Shown: positions 8,704-17,697 of the stretch, one piece after another
Layout of the letters: every line of letters starts with the position of its first letter
Numbering within the stretch: the stretch's first letter is position 1
Assembly: GCF_000333955.1 (NCBI RefSeq)
Contig: NZ_CAPS01000105.1
Location: forward strand, 1 to 50,129
Length of the DNA: 50,129 bases
Direction: 5' to 3'
DNA from: Rhodococcus sp. AW25M09
GTDB taxonomy: Bacteria; Actinomycetota; Actinomycetes; Mycobacteriales; Mycobacteriaceae
The notes under the pieces: model-generated
The model's input: the letters and a program-made list of their open reading frames with translations, nothing else
What the model was told of the DNA's origin: nothing
Database searches by the model: none
Made by a program: the position numbers and the translations under genes

Positions 8704-10833
8704 GTGACCCGTTGGGCCTCGTTCGTCGTATCGCACAAACGATGGGTGCTCGCAGTCGTCGTCGCCATCGTTGCTGTCGGTGGTGCAGTGGGATTGAGCG
8801 TGTTCTCCAAGCTGAGCGAGGGCGGCTACGCCGACGCCGGCAGCGAATCGTCCGAGGTGGCACGGTTGGTGCAGGGCATCGGCCAACCGACCCCGGACAT
8901 CGTCGCGATCTACACCGCGCCCGAGGGCGAGTCGATCGACGACATCGGGCCACAGGTACAGGCGACACTCGACGAGTTCAGTAGTCGGTACACCCTCGGC
9001 AACGTCAGTTCCTACTGGACCGCAGACCCGGTCAGCAAAGAGTTTCTGGTCTCGAAAGACCGAACCAAAGCACTGGCGACGGTCTCCCTCGGAGCGAACT
9101 CGGGGGTCACGTTCAACACGTTCGGCGAACTCCCTCCCCAACTCGCCGTGCCCGGTATCGAGTCGCAATTCGCCGGTGCGTCGGTGGTGGGAGTCTCGCT
9201 CAGCGAAACCCTCGAACGTGACCTGGTCCGTTCCGAGATCATCGCCGTCCCCATCACTTTGCTGCTACTGGTCTTCATCTTCGGGGGCGTGATCGCCGCA
9301 GCGGTCCCGGTGTTCGTCGGCATTCTGAGTGTGCTCAGCTCCCTGGCAATCCTGCGTCTGCTGACCGAGTTCACCGATGTCAACTCGTTCTCGATCAACG
9401 TCGCATCGTTGCTGGGACTCGGCCTGGCGATCGACTACGGACTGTTCATCGTCAGCCGCTTCCGCGAGGAGCTACGCAGCGGGTCGACGCCCATCGACGC
9501 GACTGTCCGGACCGTGGCCACTGCAGGAAAAACCGTCGTCTTCTCGGGGCTGTTGTTGGTCTGCGCATTCGCGGGCATGCTCGTCTTCCCACAGGCGGTG
9601 ATCAGATCTCTCGGTTTCGGAGCCATGGCCGCGGTGGCGAGCGCTGCCGTCCTGTCACTGACCGCGGTTCCCGCACTGCTCGCGATTCTCGGTACTCGCA
9701 TCAACTCGTGGACATGGTCACGCTCGGCGTCCGATCGCAGCGATGCACGCGCACAGAAGTTCTGGGGTGGGGTCGTCACCCGCGTGATGAAGCACCCGGG
9801 GATCGTCGCTACCGTCATCGTCGCCGGCCTGCTGATCGTCGCCTCCCCGATCCTGAAGATCTCGCTCGGAGAGGTCGACTACACCGCGCTACCGAAGGAC
9901 AACCCAGCGCGCATGGCGTTCGAGACCCTCGGCACCGACTTCGAGTCGACCGGCGAGGGTGCCAGTGTGGTTCTGCGCGGCCTGGACGGCGTCAAGCCCC
10001 AGGGCGCACCCATTGCAACACTCACTTCCGCTGTGGAATCCACCCCCGGTATCGCCCGCGCCGAATTCGTCGGCTCCAAAGACGACTTCGTGACGTTGCA
10101 GGCGTCCTACGGTGAACCATCCGGAGGTCTGAGCGAGGCCGAATCCCAATCCGACGCAGTGGCTGCACTGCGCTCGATCACGCCGCCGGACGGCACCGAG
10201 ATTCTCGTCGGCGGTTCACGCGCCAACATCGACGACGGCAACGCAGCAATCGCGAAATGGCTACCGGTGATGATCGCGATCATGGTCGTCTCGACGCTGG
10301 TACTGCTGTTCCTCGCGTTCGGTTCGGTCGTACTGCCGATCAAAGCAGTACTGATGGCCGGCCTGAGCTTGGCCGCCACTTTCGGCGCACTGACCTGGGT
10401 GTTCCAGGACGGCCACGGAGCAAGCCTGCTCGGAGTGACGCCCGGTCCGCTGGAATCGACGTTCGTCGTACTCATTCTCGCCGTTATCTTCGGCTTGTCC
10501 ACCGATTACGAAGTGTTCCTGATGTCGCGCATGGTCGAGGCTCGCTCGGCAGGTGCCACCACAGAGGAAGCCGTGGTCTTCGGCGCGCAACGCACCGGAC
10601 GTATCGTGACTGCAGCGGCATTGATTCTGATCGTCGTGACCGGGGCCTTCACCATCTCGGGTCTGTCGATCATGAAGTTCCTCGGCGTCGGAGTGATTCT
10701 GGCCCTGATCATCGACGCCACCATCATCCGCATGCTGCTGGTCCCGTCCCTGGTCAAACTCATGGGCGAGGCCAATTGGTGGGCACCTGTATGGATGAAG
10801 AAAGTGCACGAAAAAGCAGGTATCGGGCACTAG
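8704..10833 (+). CDS. MMPL-family (RND superfamily) membrane transporter
   Basis: The 709-residue protein has the RND/MMPL layout: one membrane helix near the N-terminus, an extracytoplasmic domain, five helices from about residue 180 to 340 including the GLGLAIDYGLF signature with its charged Asp, a second soluble loop, and a second five-helix bundle with GLSTDYEVFLMSR. The Asp-Tyr pairs are the proton-relay signature of MmpL proteins, which export lipids and lipid conjugates of the cell envelope. The GTG at 8704 (GGAG 7 bases upstream) is preferred to the track-like longer frame because the protein then starts at the first amphipathic helix. An acyl-CoA-reductase-like gene follows 34 bp later, which suggests a lipid substrate, but none can be named. 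A LexA box lies in its promoter region. Confidence 0.88.
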   Translation: MTRWASFVVSHKRWVLAVVVAIVAVGGAVGLSVFSKLSEGGYADAGSESSEVARLVQGIGQPTPDIVAIYTAPEGESIDDIGPQVQATLDEFSSRYTLGNVSSYWTADPVSKEFLVSKDRTKALATVSLGANSGVTFNTFGELPPQLAVPGIESQFAGASVVGVSLSETLERDLVRSEIIAVPITLLLLVFIFGGVIAAAVPVFVGILSVLSSLAILRLLTEFTDVNSFSINVASLLGLGLAIDYGLFIVSRFREELRSGSTPIDATVRTVATAGKTVVFSGLLLVCAFAGMLVFPQAVIRSLGFGAMAAVASAAVLSLTAVPALLAILGTRINSWTWSRSASDRSDARAQKFWGGVVTRVMKHPGIVATVIVAGLLIVASPILKISLGEVDYTALPKDNPARMAFETLGTDFESTGEGASVVLRGLDGVKPQGAPIATLTSAVESTPGIARAEFVGSKDDFVTLQASYGEPSGGLSEAESQSDAVAALRSITPPDGTEILVGGSRANIDDGNAAIAKWLPVMIAIMVVSTLVLLFLAFGSVVLPIKAVLMAGLSLAATFGALTWVFQDGHGASLLGVTPGPLESTFVVLILAVIFGLSTDYEVFLMSRMVEARSAGATTEEAVVFGAQRTGRIVTAAALILIVVTGAFTISGLSIMKFLGVGVILALIIDATIIRMLLVPSLVKLMGEANWWAPVWMKKVHEKAGIGH

Positions 10834-10841
10834 CCCCGGAA

Positions 10842-10857
10842 CTTACTTCGGAGTAAG
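10842..10857. promoter_or_regulatory. Inverted repeat CTTACT-TCGG-AGTAAG overlapping a -10-like TAAGGT
   Basis: A perfect 6-bp dyad with a 4-bp centre lies in the 34-bp gap between the MMPL gene and the acyl-reductase gene. TAAGGT (10854-10859) overlaps its right arm and is 8 bases from the ATG. This looks like an operator for a lipid-type TetR repressor, though no such regulator is adjacent. It could instead be a short RNA hairpin. Confidence 0.35.
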
Positions 10858-10867
10858 GTCGGCTCGC

Positions 10868-12868
10868 ATGGCGAACTTTATCGTAACCGGCGGTACCGGG
10901 TTTCTCGGGAAGAACGTCCTGCCCCGGTTGCTCGAGCGCGATGCGAGCACCATGATCCATGTCCTGGTGCGCTCACAGTCGGTGGCCCGCCTCGAACGGC
11001 TGGCGAACGAACTCGACGGCGGCGATCGCATTCACCCCCTGATCGGCGACCTCACCGAGCCCGAGCTAGGACTGACGGAGCTCCCGTCCGACATAGACCA
11101 CATCCTCCACCTCGGTGCCATCTACGACCTGACCGCGGGTGACGAGCAAACACCGACCAACGTCGCCGGCACCGCCTCGGTGATCGACCTTGCCGAGAAG
11201 ACCGGTGCCCGCCTGCATCACATCTCGTCGATCGCCGTTGCGGGTGACCATCGAGGAACGTTCTCCGAGAACGATTTCGACCTCGGACAGGGATTTCCGA
11301 CGGCCTATCACCGCACCAAATTCGAGTCCGAGAAACTGGTCCGTGACAGCACCGCCGACTGGCGTGTCTACCGACCCGCCGCGATCATCGGACACTCCGA
11401 GACCGGGGCCATCGACAAGATCGACGGCCCGTACTACTTCTTTCCGTTCTTCGCCGAACTGGCAAAGCTGCCCTCGCTCCTCCCGATCACGGTCCCGAAG
11501 ATGGGCGCTACCAACCTCGTCCCGGTGGACTACGTGGCCGACGCCATCGTCGAACTCGTTCATCGAGACACTGCCCCCCACAGCGTGTTCCATCTGGTGA
11601 ACCCGACTCCACAGTCGATGGCCGAGGTGTACTCCGCATTCTCGTCGGCAGCCGGTTCTCGCGCGAAGATCGTCGACGTGCCCGGTGCACTGGTTGCTCC
11701 GGTCGTCTCCCCCAAGTCCAAGGCCCTACTGAAGCAACGCAACGCCGCTCTTCGCGATGTCGGCGTGCCTCCGGTCATGCTCGAGCACCTGACCCTGCCC
11801 ACCGTATTCGAGTCGGCCGCGACCCAGAAAGCGTTGCAGGGCAGCTCGATCACACCACCTCCACTGCGCACGTATGCCGATCGCGTGTGGACGTACTGGC
11901 GGGAGAATTTCGATCCCAAGCGCAACCGCAGGAACGACCCGCGCGGGCCACTGTTCGGCCGTCACATCATCGTCACCGGCGGCTCCTCCGGCATCGGCCG
12001 AGCCAGTGCCGAGGCGGCCGCACGCAAGGGCGCTGTGGTCATTCTCCTCGCACGCGGTCAGGATCAATTGAACGACGTGGTCGAGTCGATTCGTGAATCC
12101 GGAGGCACCGCATACGGTTACCCGTGCGACGTGACCGACAGCGAGTCGGTGGACCACACCGTGAAAGCCGTGCTGAGCGAACACGGTCACGTCGACATGC
12201 TGGTGAACAGCGCAGGCCGATCCATCCGCCGCTCGCTCTATCGGTCCACCGATCGGTTGCACGATTACGAGCGCACCATGGCCGTCAACTACTTCGGGGC
12301 CATCAGATTGGTGCTGGCGCTGTTGCCGCACATGCGCGAACGCAGCTTCGGGCACGTTGTCAACATCTCCAGCGCTGCGGTACTGGGACATCCTCCTCGC
12401 TTCTCCGCCTACGTGGCAAGCAAGGCCGCGCTGGACGGGTTCACCGATGTTGCTGCTGCAGAGACACTCTCGGACGGAATTACCTACACGACCATTCACA
12501 TGCCCCTGGTGGACACACCGATGATCACCCCGACGGGTGACAAGAATGTCGGCCCGGTGTTCTCACCGGAGAAGGCCGCAGCGATGGTGATGCGCGCGCT
12601 GAGCGACAAGCCGAAGCGCATCGACACGCCGCTGGGAACACTCGGTCAGTTCGGAGCCATTTTCAGCCCGAAGGGCAAAGACCGAACGATGCATCAGCAC
12701 TACCGAAAGTTTGCCGAATCCGCTGCTGCCAAGGGCGAGGTGTCGGTGCCCGCCGAGAACGGCAAGGTGCCCTATCGAGTCCGTCCGTACGACCCGAAGA
12801 CACCGAGTGCACGCATCGGCAAAGTGATCCGCCGCGTCGGCAGATTGGTACCCGGCACCAGTTGGTGA
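10868..12868 (+). CDS. Two-domain acyl-CoA reductase-like protein (AcrA1 type)
   Basis: The 666-residue protein joins two Rossmann dehydrogenases. Residues 1-about 330 form an extended SDR of the fatty-acyl-CoA-reductase type (TGGTGFLG at 7-14, active-site Tyr147-x3-Lys151). Residues about 362-620 form a classical SDR (TGGSSGIG at 370-377, Tyr515-x3-Lys519). This arrangement matches M. tuberculosis Rv3391 (AcrA1), annotated as an acyl-CoA reductase, and relatives that reduce long-chain acyl-CoA to aldehyde or alcohol for wax-ester or envelope lipid synthesis. Both nucleotide sites look intact, so two successive reductions are possible; that is inference. It follows an MMPL exporter by 34 bp on the same strand. 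The ATG is preceded by a TAAGGT element rather than a good ribosome binding site. Confidence 0.85.
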   Translation: MANFIVTGGTGFLGKNVLPRLLERDASTMIHVLVRSQSVARLERLANELDGGDRIHPLIGDLTEPELGLTELPSDIDHILHLGAIYDLTAGDEQTPTNVAGTASVIDLAEKTGARLHHISSIAVAGDHRGTFSENDFDLGQGFPTAYHRTKFESEKLVRDSTADWRVYRPAAIIGHSETGAIDKIDGPYYFFPFFAELAKLPSLLPITVPKMGATNLVPVDYVADAIVELVHRDTAPHSVFHLVNPTPQSMAEVYSAFSSAAGSRAKIVDVPGALVAPVVSPKSKALLKQRNAALRDVGVPPVMLEHLTLPTVFESAATQKALQGSSITPPPLRTYADRVWTYWRENFDPKRNRRNDPRGPLFGRHIIVTGGSSGIGRASAEAAARKGAVVILLARGQDQLNDVVESIRESGGTAYGYPCDVTDSESVDHTVKAVLSEHGHVDMLVNSAGRSIRRSLYRSTDRLHDYERTMAVNYFGAIRLVLALLPHMRERSFGHVVNISSAAVLGHPPRFSAYVASKAALDGFTDVAAAETLSDGITYTTIHMPLVDTPMITPTGDKNVGPVFSPEKAAAMVMRALSDKPKRIDTPLGTLGQFGAIFSPKGKDRTMHQHYRKFAESAAAKGEVSVPAENGKVPYRVRPYDPKTPSARIGKVIRRVGRLVPGTSW

Positions 12869-13014
12869 CGTGTGGTCACTGATTGCGGGCGCTCAGGGTT
12901 TGCCGACCCCGGCCCAGGTACCGCCAGTGTCCCAACGTCCACCCGCGACCGCGATCCCGTATGTGGTCGCAAACAGTGGACACTCACGGCAGTGGTTCCT
13001 ACGCAGCACCCCCG

Positions 13015-13779
13015 CTATGGGGCTATTGCAGTCCACAGGGTCCAGCGATCGCGTTCGATCAACTCAGCCGGGTCCAGGCAACCGCGCAGATACTCGACCA
13101 ACTCGGAGAGTTCGCTGTCGGATAATTCGTGCAGGATCGAACGTCCGATCCTGCCGGTTATCTCTCCCAGATACTGCTCGCGATCTCCGTAGCGGCGACG
13201 AGTTTCCCAGAGTGTTTGCGTTGCAACGTCGGCGAATCCTGTGCGAGTGAGCGCAGCCCGTACGTCGTCGACGTGATGGCGTCGCCGATGCTCGATTTCC
13301 GCCAGTCGGGGAAAGGCGTCGAAGAAAAAACCGCGGGGGTTGGACGAGGAGCCTGCGAGTGTCGCGTCCTCGCTCGTCCGGTCCTGAACGATCACAGTGC
13401 CGCCCGGCCGCAGCAGCCGAAACGCCTCGGCAGCGACACCGGATACGTCGGGCAGATGGTGGACGAGAGCGCGAGCGAACACGGCGTCTGCTCGACCGTC
13501 GGGCAGGCCGGTGAGCTCGGCGGGCGCAACCTCGAAAGAGATGCCCTCGGGTGAGTTCCGCCGAGCGGACTCCAGGATCGGTTCGCTCGAATCGATCGCC
13601 GTCACCTGTGCTCCCAGCGAATGCCATGCACGCGAATAGGTACCACCACCACATCCGAGATCGACGACGTGCGCGCCGACCGGATCGACGATACCGGTGA
13701 CAGCAGCAAACCAGGAGGAGTCGGCCTCACGGCCGGAATAGGTGTCGCCGTTGGATGGATCTGCGAAATCGATGGGCAT
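13015..13779 (-). CDS. Class I SAM-dependent methyltransferase (Methyltransf_11 type)
   Basis: The 254-residue protein contains SAM-binding motif I VVDLGCGGGT (38-47), an acidic residue ending strand 2 (AIDSS), motif II around ARALVHHLPD and motif III in LLRPGGTVIVQD. The first 35 residues resemble the YcgJ/UbiE-like group. The substrate cannot be deduced: the C-terminal region has no recognised specificity domain. The start at ATG 13779 gives the normal family length. It is divergent from an ArsR-like regulator gene starting 55 bp away, which suggests they share a promoter region. The 146-bp gap downstream, between this gene and the convergent acyl-reductase gene, has only a weak long-loop dyad. 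Confidence 0.85.
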   Translation of the reverse strand: MPIDFADPSNGDTYSGREADSSWFAAVTGIVDPVGAHVVDLGCGGGTYSRAWHSLGAQVTAIDSSEPILESARRNSPEGISFEVAPAELTGLPDGRADAVFARALVHHLPDVSGVAAEAFRLLRPGGTVIVQDRTSEDATLAGSSSNPRGFFFDAFPRLAEIEHRRRHHVDDVRAALTRTGFADVATQTLWETRRRYGDREQYLGEITGRIGRSILHELSDSELSELVEYLRGCLDPAELIERDRWTLWTAIAP

Positions 13780-13834
13780 GCAGTCAAGTACATCGAGTAC
13801 GTCTACCGGCCACCACCATTTAGTGTGGGACTAC

Positions 13835-14794
13835 ATGCTCGCCCTTCACCTCAGAGCCGCCGACCTGGCGGATACGTCGCTGACCGTCTCGCCGCTGTTC
13901 GAGACGGTCCTGAGCCTGCGCGCGTGGACCTCCCCTGAGCGGCATCATCTGCACGAACCCTGGCGCCGACGCGTCCGGCCGGCATGGCAGGGCTGTGACA
14001 TCGAGATGCTGACTGCGTTGGTCTCTCCCGACGGGCGGATCCCGGATTTTCTCGCCCCTAGACCGCCCACCGAATCGCTTGCCTTCGCCGACGAGATCGC
14101 CGTTGTCGGAGCCACACCGGCAGCGGAGATGCGACGCGATGTCGCCGCTGCCTTCTCCACGGAGATTCCTGCGGTCCTCATCGGCCCGGCCCGCACCGTG
14201 CGCACTCGTGTCGTTCAGGCGCTCTCTCGCTATTGGGCAACGTGTCTCGAACCCGACTGGGGCCGCATTCGAGCGGTACTCGACGGCGACGTGGACTACC
14301 GAGCACAGCAGCTCTCGCATTTCGGGGCGCGAAAGATGTTCGAGCACCTCGATTCTCGAGTTCGATGGGACGACGGCGTCCTGTGGGTCGATCGGCTGGA
14401 GGATCAGGTGTGGGTCGATGTCGACGGACGCGGACTTCCGCTGATTCCGTCTGTCTTCGTCCACGGCGCGATCACCCAGACCAGCCCGAATCGCGATCCG
14501 TCCCTGGTGTATCCGGCCCGTGGGCGAGGCGCAGTGTGGAACAGCGCACACACAACCCCCAGCCTCGCGCTGAGAAATCTTCTCGGTCCCCAACGCGCAA
14601 CGATTCTCACCGTGCTGGACGTGCCGTCCACCACCGTCGAACTTGCGACCGCGCTTGGCGTCTCCCCCAGTGCGGCCAGTCAGCATCTTCGCGTTCTGCG
14701 GGAGGGAGCGGTGGTGCGGCGCGTCAGACAGGGACGGTCGGTGCTGTACGTACGCACGTCCCTCGGGGACGAGTTGGTCGGACTGCAGCGGTAG
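13835..14794 (+). CDS. ArsR-like winged-helix regulator with large N-terminal domain (DUF5937 type)
   Basis: The 319-residue protein has a long N-terminal region with no enzyme motif and a C-terminal ArsR-type winged helix (about 255-315): the stretch ELATALGVSPSAASQHLRVL is the recognition helix-turn-helix and RRVRQGRSVLYVRT the wing. Actinobacterial regulators of this layout carry DUF5937 in front of the HTH; ligands are unknown. No Cys cluster for metal sensing is visible, so metal sensing is unlikely. ATG 13835 has GTGGGA five bases upstream; GTG 13823 is a possible alternative. The divergent methyltransferase is the natural candidate target. Confidence 0.78.
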   Translation: MLALHLRAADLADTSLTVSPLFETVLSLRAWTSPERHHLHEPWRRRVRPAWQGCDIEMLTALVSPDGRIPDFLAPRPPTESLAFADEIAVVGATPAAEMRRDVAAAFSTEIPAVLIGPARTVRTRVVQALSRYWATCLEPDWGRIRAVLDGDVDYRAQQLSHFGARKMFEHLDSRVRWDDGVLWVDRLEDQVWVDVDGRGLPLIPSVFVHGAITQTSPNRDPSLVYPARGRGAVWNSAHTTPSLALRNLLGPQRATILTVLDVPSTTVELATALGVSPSAASQHLRVLREGAVVRRVRQGRSVLYVRTSLGDELVGLQR

Positions 14795-14814
14795 AGCCGG
14801 CAGGTACCGGGGAC

Positions 14815-15324
14815 TCAGCGCTGCAGAGCTCTCCCCCAGACTCGCAGGAATCCCTGAGTCAGGTACGCGAACGAGCCGATGGCCAGCACCCATTTGGTGG
14901 TACTGACCACAGTGGTGGCGCGAACGACGGTGTCGGTGATCCGTTCTCGGTTGTCCAGCAGCACCAGTCCGACGATGTTCTCGATGTAGTCGCCTGCCGC
15001 GGAGGCAATGGGCGCGACGGCCAGTGCCGTCGTGACCGTAGGGCTCAGTGGCGTGGTGGCGGCCAGGCTCCGTGCGCCCGCACGTAATGCGATGGCATAG
15101 ATCGCGGGATGGACGAAGTCGGGAAGGTAGTGGCTGCGGAACCGGGCGGTCTCGGCGTCGTCCATGCTCGCGAGGATCTGACGGTAGCGCTGCGCGGACC
15201 AGGCCGTCTGCACCGCAAGCACATTCGGTGCCGCGCGGCCGAGCAGCCGGGCAATGTTGGCCTGCGAGACGACGAACAGTGCCGACCAGCCGAGCATTCT
15301 GCGATCGAGCGCGCTCAGTGACAT
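14815..15324 (-). CDS. Small multi-pass membrane protein of unknown function
   Basis: The 169-residue protein has about four hydrophobic segments, the clearest being the last, around TKWVLAIGSFAYLTQGFLRVWG. Its middle holds a polar stretch with Arg/His/Tyr-rich motifs (SAQRYRQIL, RFRSHYLPDFVHP). No enzyme or transporter signature is recognised. ATG 15324 is chosen because the frame upstream overlaps the hydrolase gene on the same strand; only a weak AGG precedes it. The gene starts 11 bp after the hydrolase stop, so it probably belongs to the imuA'-imuB-hydrolase transcription unit, or is the end of it. Confidence 0.65.
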   Translation of the reverse strand: MSLSALDRRMLGWSALFVVSQANIARLLGRAAPNVLAVQTAWSAQRYRQILASMDDAETARFRSHYLPDFVHPAIYAIALRAGARSLAATTPLSPTVTTALAVAPIASAAGDYIENIVGLVLLDNRERITDTVVRATTVVSTTKWVLAIGSFAYLTQGFLRVWGRALQR

Positions 15325-15335
15325 GCCTGAAGACA

Positions 15336-16094
15336 CTAGTGGGTCAGGAACGGAAGAACTATGGTCTCGAATGCCGAATATCCGTCGCGATGGATGCTGT
15401 GCCCGGTACGAAATGTCTCTACCCGGCAGGTCGAAATCTCGGCGACCATCGCGTCGAGCCGATGCGGATCGACCATTCCGCCGGGACCGCCACGGAGCAC
15501 CAATGTCGGGGCAGTGATGTCTGCCAACGACTTCCACCACTGCGGATTGGCCCGACGGAACTGTTCGAGGGCACTGGCCGTCATCGAGCGGTCGAATGCG
15601 AGGACCGCTCGGGGATGAAGAACAACGCTGGTCGCGGCGTGCCAGAGTTCGGTGACCGATGGCATCCTGCCGGTCAGTGTCGGCGGTGCGTCCCCCGGCC
15701 GGATCGGTATCGGAAGTTCTTCGAGCACCAGACGGCGAACGAGCGTCGGGCGGCGCTGCGCGACGAGTGAGACTGCATATCCGCCCAGGGAATGCCCGAC
15801 GAGATCGACCTCGGTGAGCCCGAGGTGGTCGACGAGCCCGAGCAGATCGCCTCCGAAGGAGTCGAACTCGTAGGTTGGCGTGTGAGCGCTCTTACCGTGC
15901 CCGCGCAAATCGACGGTGATCACGCGGCGGCCGTGTGCGGTCAGTGCTCGGGCGAACCTGGCCCAGGTACCGCTGTCTCCGCCCATGCCGTGCACCAGCA
16001 TCACCGGCACCTGCGTCGCACTCGGGTGTTCCAGCGGGGCGAACGAGTGATAGGCGATGTCGACGCCATCGAGGTCGACTGTCTCCGACATCAT
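15336..16094 (-). CDS. Alpha/beta hydrolase
   Basis: The 252-residue protein has an intact alpha/beta-hydrolase core: oxyanion-hole VHGMGG, nucleophile Ser102 in GHSLGG, an acidic residue after strand 7 (VDPH region) and a C-terminal His in TGHSIHRD. Family members hydrolyse esters, epoxides or C-C bonds; the substrate is unknown. Three Met codons cluster at 16100-16091; GGGGGA six bases before ATG 16094 favours that one. It begins 28 bp after the imuB stop on the same strand, so it may be transcribed with imuA'-imuB under SOS control; whether it has any damage-related role is unknown. Confidence 0.85.
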   Translation of the reverse strand: MMSETVDLDGVDIAYHSFAPLEHPSATQVPVMLVHGMGGDSGTWARFARALTAHGRRVITVDLRGHGKSAHTPTYEFDSFGGDLLGLVDHLGLTEVDLVGHSLGGYAVSLVAQRRPTLVRRLVLEELPIPIRPGDAPPTLTGRMPSVTELWHAATSVVLHPRAVLAFDRSMTASALEQFRRANPQWWKSLADITAPTLVLRGGPGGMVDPHRLDAMVAEISTCRVETFRTGHSIHRDGYSAFETIVLPFLTH

Positions 16095-16122
16095 CTGCAT
16101 TCCCCCGACGGTAGCGGTGCCG

Positions 16123-17697
16123 CTATTCGTAGATTCCCTCCACCCGCCATCGCCCCTCGTCGAACACCAGCAGCAACGCCCTTTCATCGTCGAGCACCAC
16201 CTGGGCACGCGCCGTCGGACCCGTCGACGCATGGCCGCTGTCCCACCACCGCTCGTCCACCGGCCACGGACCGCCCAGGCCTGTCAGCTCCCATTCCTTG
16301 GTTCCCCAGCGCAGTCGCGACGGTGACGCGTCGAAGACACCGCGGTCGGTGACGCCGACTCCCGTACCCGCCCGATTCAGCAACGACACCGTCGGGCGGG
16401 TTTCTATCACTGCCGCCGGAGCAGGCTCGGGTAACCGTCCCGGCCAGGGGTGGGATGGATCGGACATCGGCACCAATTCGTCGCCGAGCGGACGCAGGGT
16501 GATCCGCTCGGCCGGCCCGCGTCCACCGCTGAGAACACCGCCCAGCACCGATTCGCCACCGAGTAGACCCTGAACGCGTACCAACGCCCGACGCGCCCTC
16601 TCGTCGTCGTCGCCCACACTGCCCCACAGCCCCAGCTGCAGCTCTCCCGCTGCCACCACTTCGATCGGTTCGAGCCGCAGAACGGTGATCGCGGATGTCG
16701 GCTTGTTCTCGCTGCGTCCGGTGATCCAGCCGTCGAGTTGCCACCGCACACGATCGGCTGTTCCCTCCGGCGTCAACGGCTCGGCGCAGCGCCAGATCCG
16801 CGAGAGATTCTCACCGTTCCCGGTGCTGGCATGCACCAGCAGACGAGTACACGCAACGGCAGCGGCGGCGAGCTTGGTGTGCAACTGATCGGCCAACCCG
16901 CGCCCGGCGAATGCAGCGGCGTCGACTCGATCGATCGGCGGATCGCACAGATACTCCACATCGAGGTCGGGCGGTAGAGCCCGAGCCGACGGCGGACGTT
17001 CGGGCTCGCCTCGGGCACTGCGATGCGCCAACACCGCGTCGGTACCGAAGCGCGACGCCACATCCCCCGGGGACAGCGCAGCAAAATCGCCGATGGTTCG
17101 TAAACCCAAGCGCCGCAACAGGTCCACCAGATCACCGCGGTCGGCAGCGGACATGCTCGGCTCGGCCGAGAGTTCTGCCACCGGCAACGGCGCGAGAAAG
17201 CCTGCACCACCACCGCGCGGCACCACCTGCGCATACCGCGCGGCGACGACCGCAGTGGACAACTCGTCGGCGATACCGATCTGACATTCCACACCGGCCG
17301 CCGACGCTTGGTCGATCAACCGTTCCGCGGCCCGATGCTCGGTACCGAAATACCGGCCGACACCGCGGGCAGCGAGCACCAACAAACCCGGCCGCAACAC
17401 TTCGACTCCCGGTGCGATGGCTGCGACGGCGGAGACCACGGGCTCGAACAGTCGTGCATCACGATCGGTATCGGCGAGAGCGACATGCACATCCGGGCAC
17501 CGTGCCTGCGCTTCACGACGGCGTAGGCCACGCTTGATACCCGACGCGCGGGCCGTCGCCGAGCACGCGATCACTCGATTGGCCGAGGTGACGACCACCG
17601 GATGCGTCGCGGGAAGATCGGCCTGAGCAGCTGCTGCGACGGCAGGCCAATCGGGACACCACAGTGCTAGGACACGGCTGGAAGAGACGGCACTCAT
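16123..17697 (-). CDS. imuB: Mutasome hub protein ImuB (catalytically inactive Y-family polymerase)
   Basis: The 524-residue protein starts [13 protein letters not shown], where active Y-family polymerases carry the metal-binding Asp of the DMDAFF motif; that acidic signature is missing, as in known ImuB. It keeps the polymerase-like fold, helix-hairpin-helix region ([16 protein letters not shown], about 195-210) and little finger. A beta-clamp-binding motif QLGLWG is at 354-359, the same place as QLPLWG in M. tuberculosis ImuB as I recall it. The family recruits ImuA' and DnaE2 to the sliding clamp at lesions. ATG 17697 overlaps the imuA' stop in an ATGA arrangement, so translation is coupled. 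Confidence 0.93.
   Translation of the reverse strand: MSAVSSSRVLALWCPDWPAVAAAAQADLPATHPVVVTSANRVIACSATARASGIKRGLRRREAQARCPDVHVALADTDRDARLFEPVVSAVAAIAPGVEVLRPGLLVLAARGVGRYFGTEHRAAERLIDQASAAGVECQIGIADELSTAVVAARYAQVVPRGGGAGFLAPLPVAELSAEPSMSAADRGDLVDLLRRLGLRTIGDFAALSPGDVASRFGTDAVLAHRSARGEPERPPSARALPPDLDVEYLCDPPIDRVDAAAFAGRGLADQLHTKLAAAAVACTRLLVHASTGNGENLSRIWRCAEPLTPEGTADRVRWQLDGWITGRSENKPTSAITVLRLEPIEVVAAGELQLGLWGSVGDDDERARRALVRVQGLLGGESVLGGVLSGGRGPAERITLRPLGDELVPMSDPSHPWPGRLPEPAPAAVIETRPTVSLLNRAGTGVGVTDRGVFDASPSRLRWGTKEWELTGLGGPWPVDERWWDSGHASTGPTARAQVVLDDERALLLVFDEGRWRVEGIYE

Noticed and set aside
12926..12984. AGTGTCC...GGACACT dyad after the acyl-reductase as a terminator
   Set aside because: Arms of only 7 bp separated by 45 bases; too weak to call a hairpin.
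15336..16232. Longer hydrolase start at 16232
   Set aside because: That extension would overlap the end of imuB by about 110 bases and is Arg/Cys-rich shadow sequence; ATG 16094 has a ribosome site.
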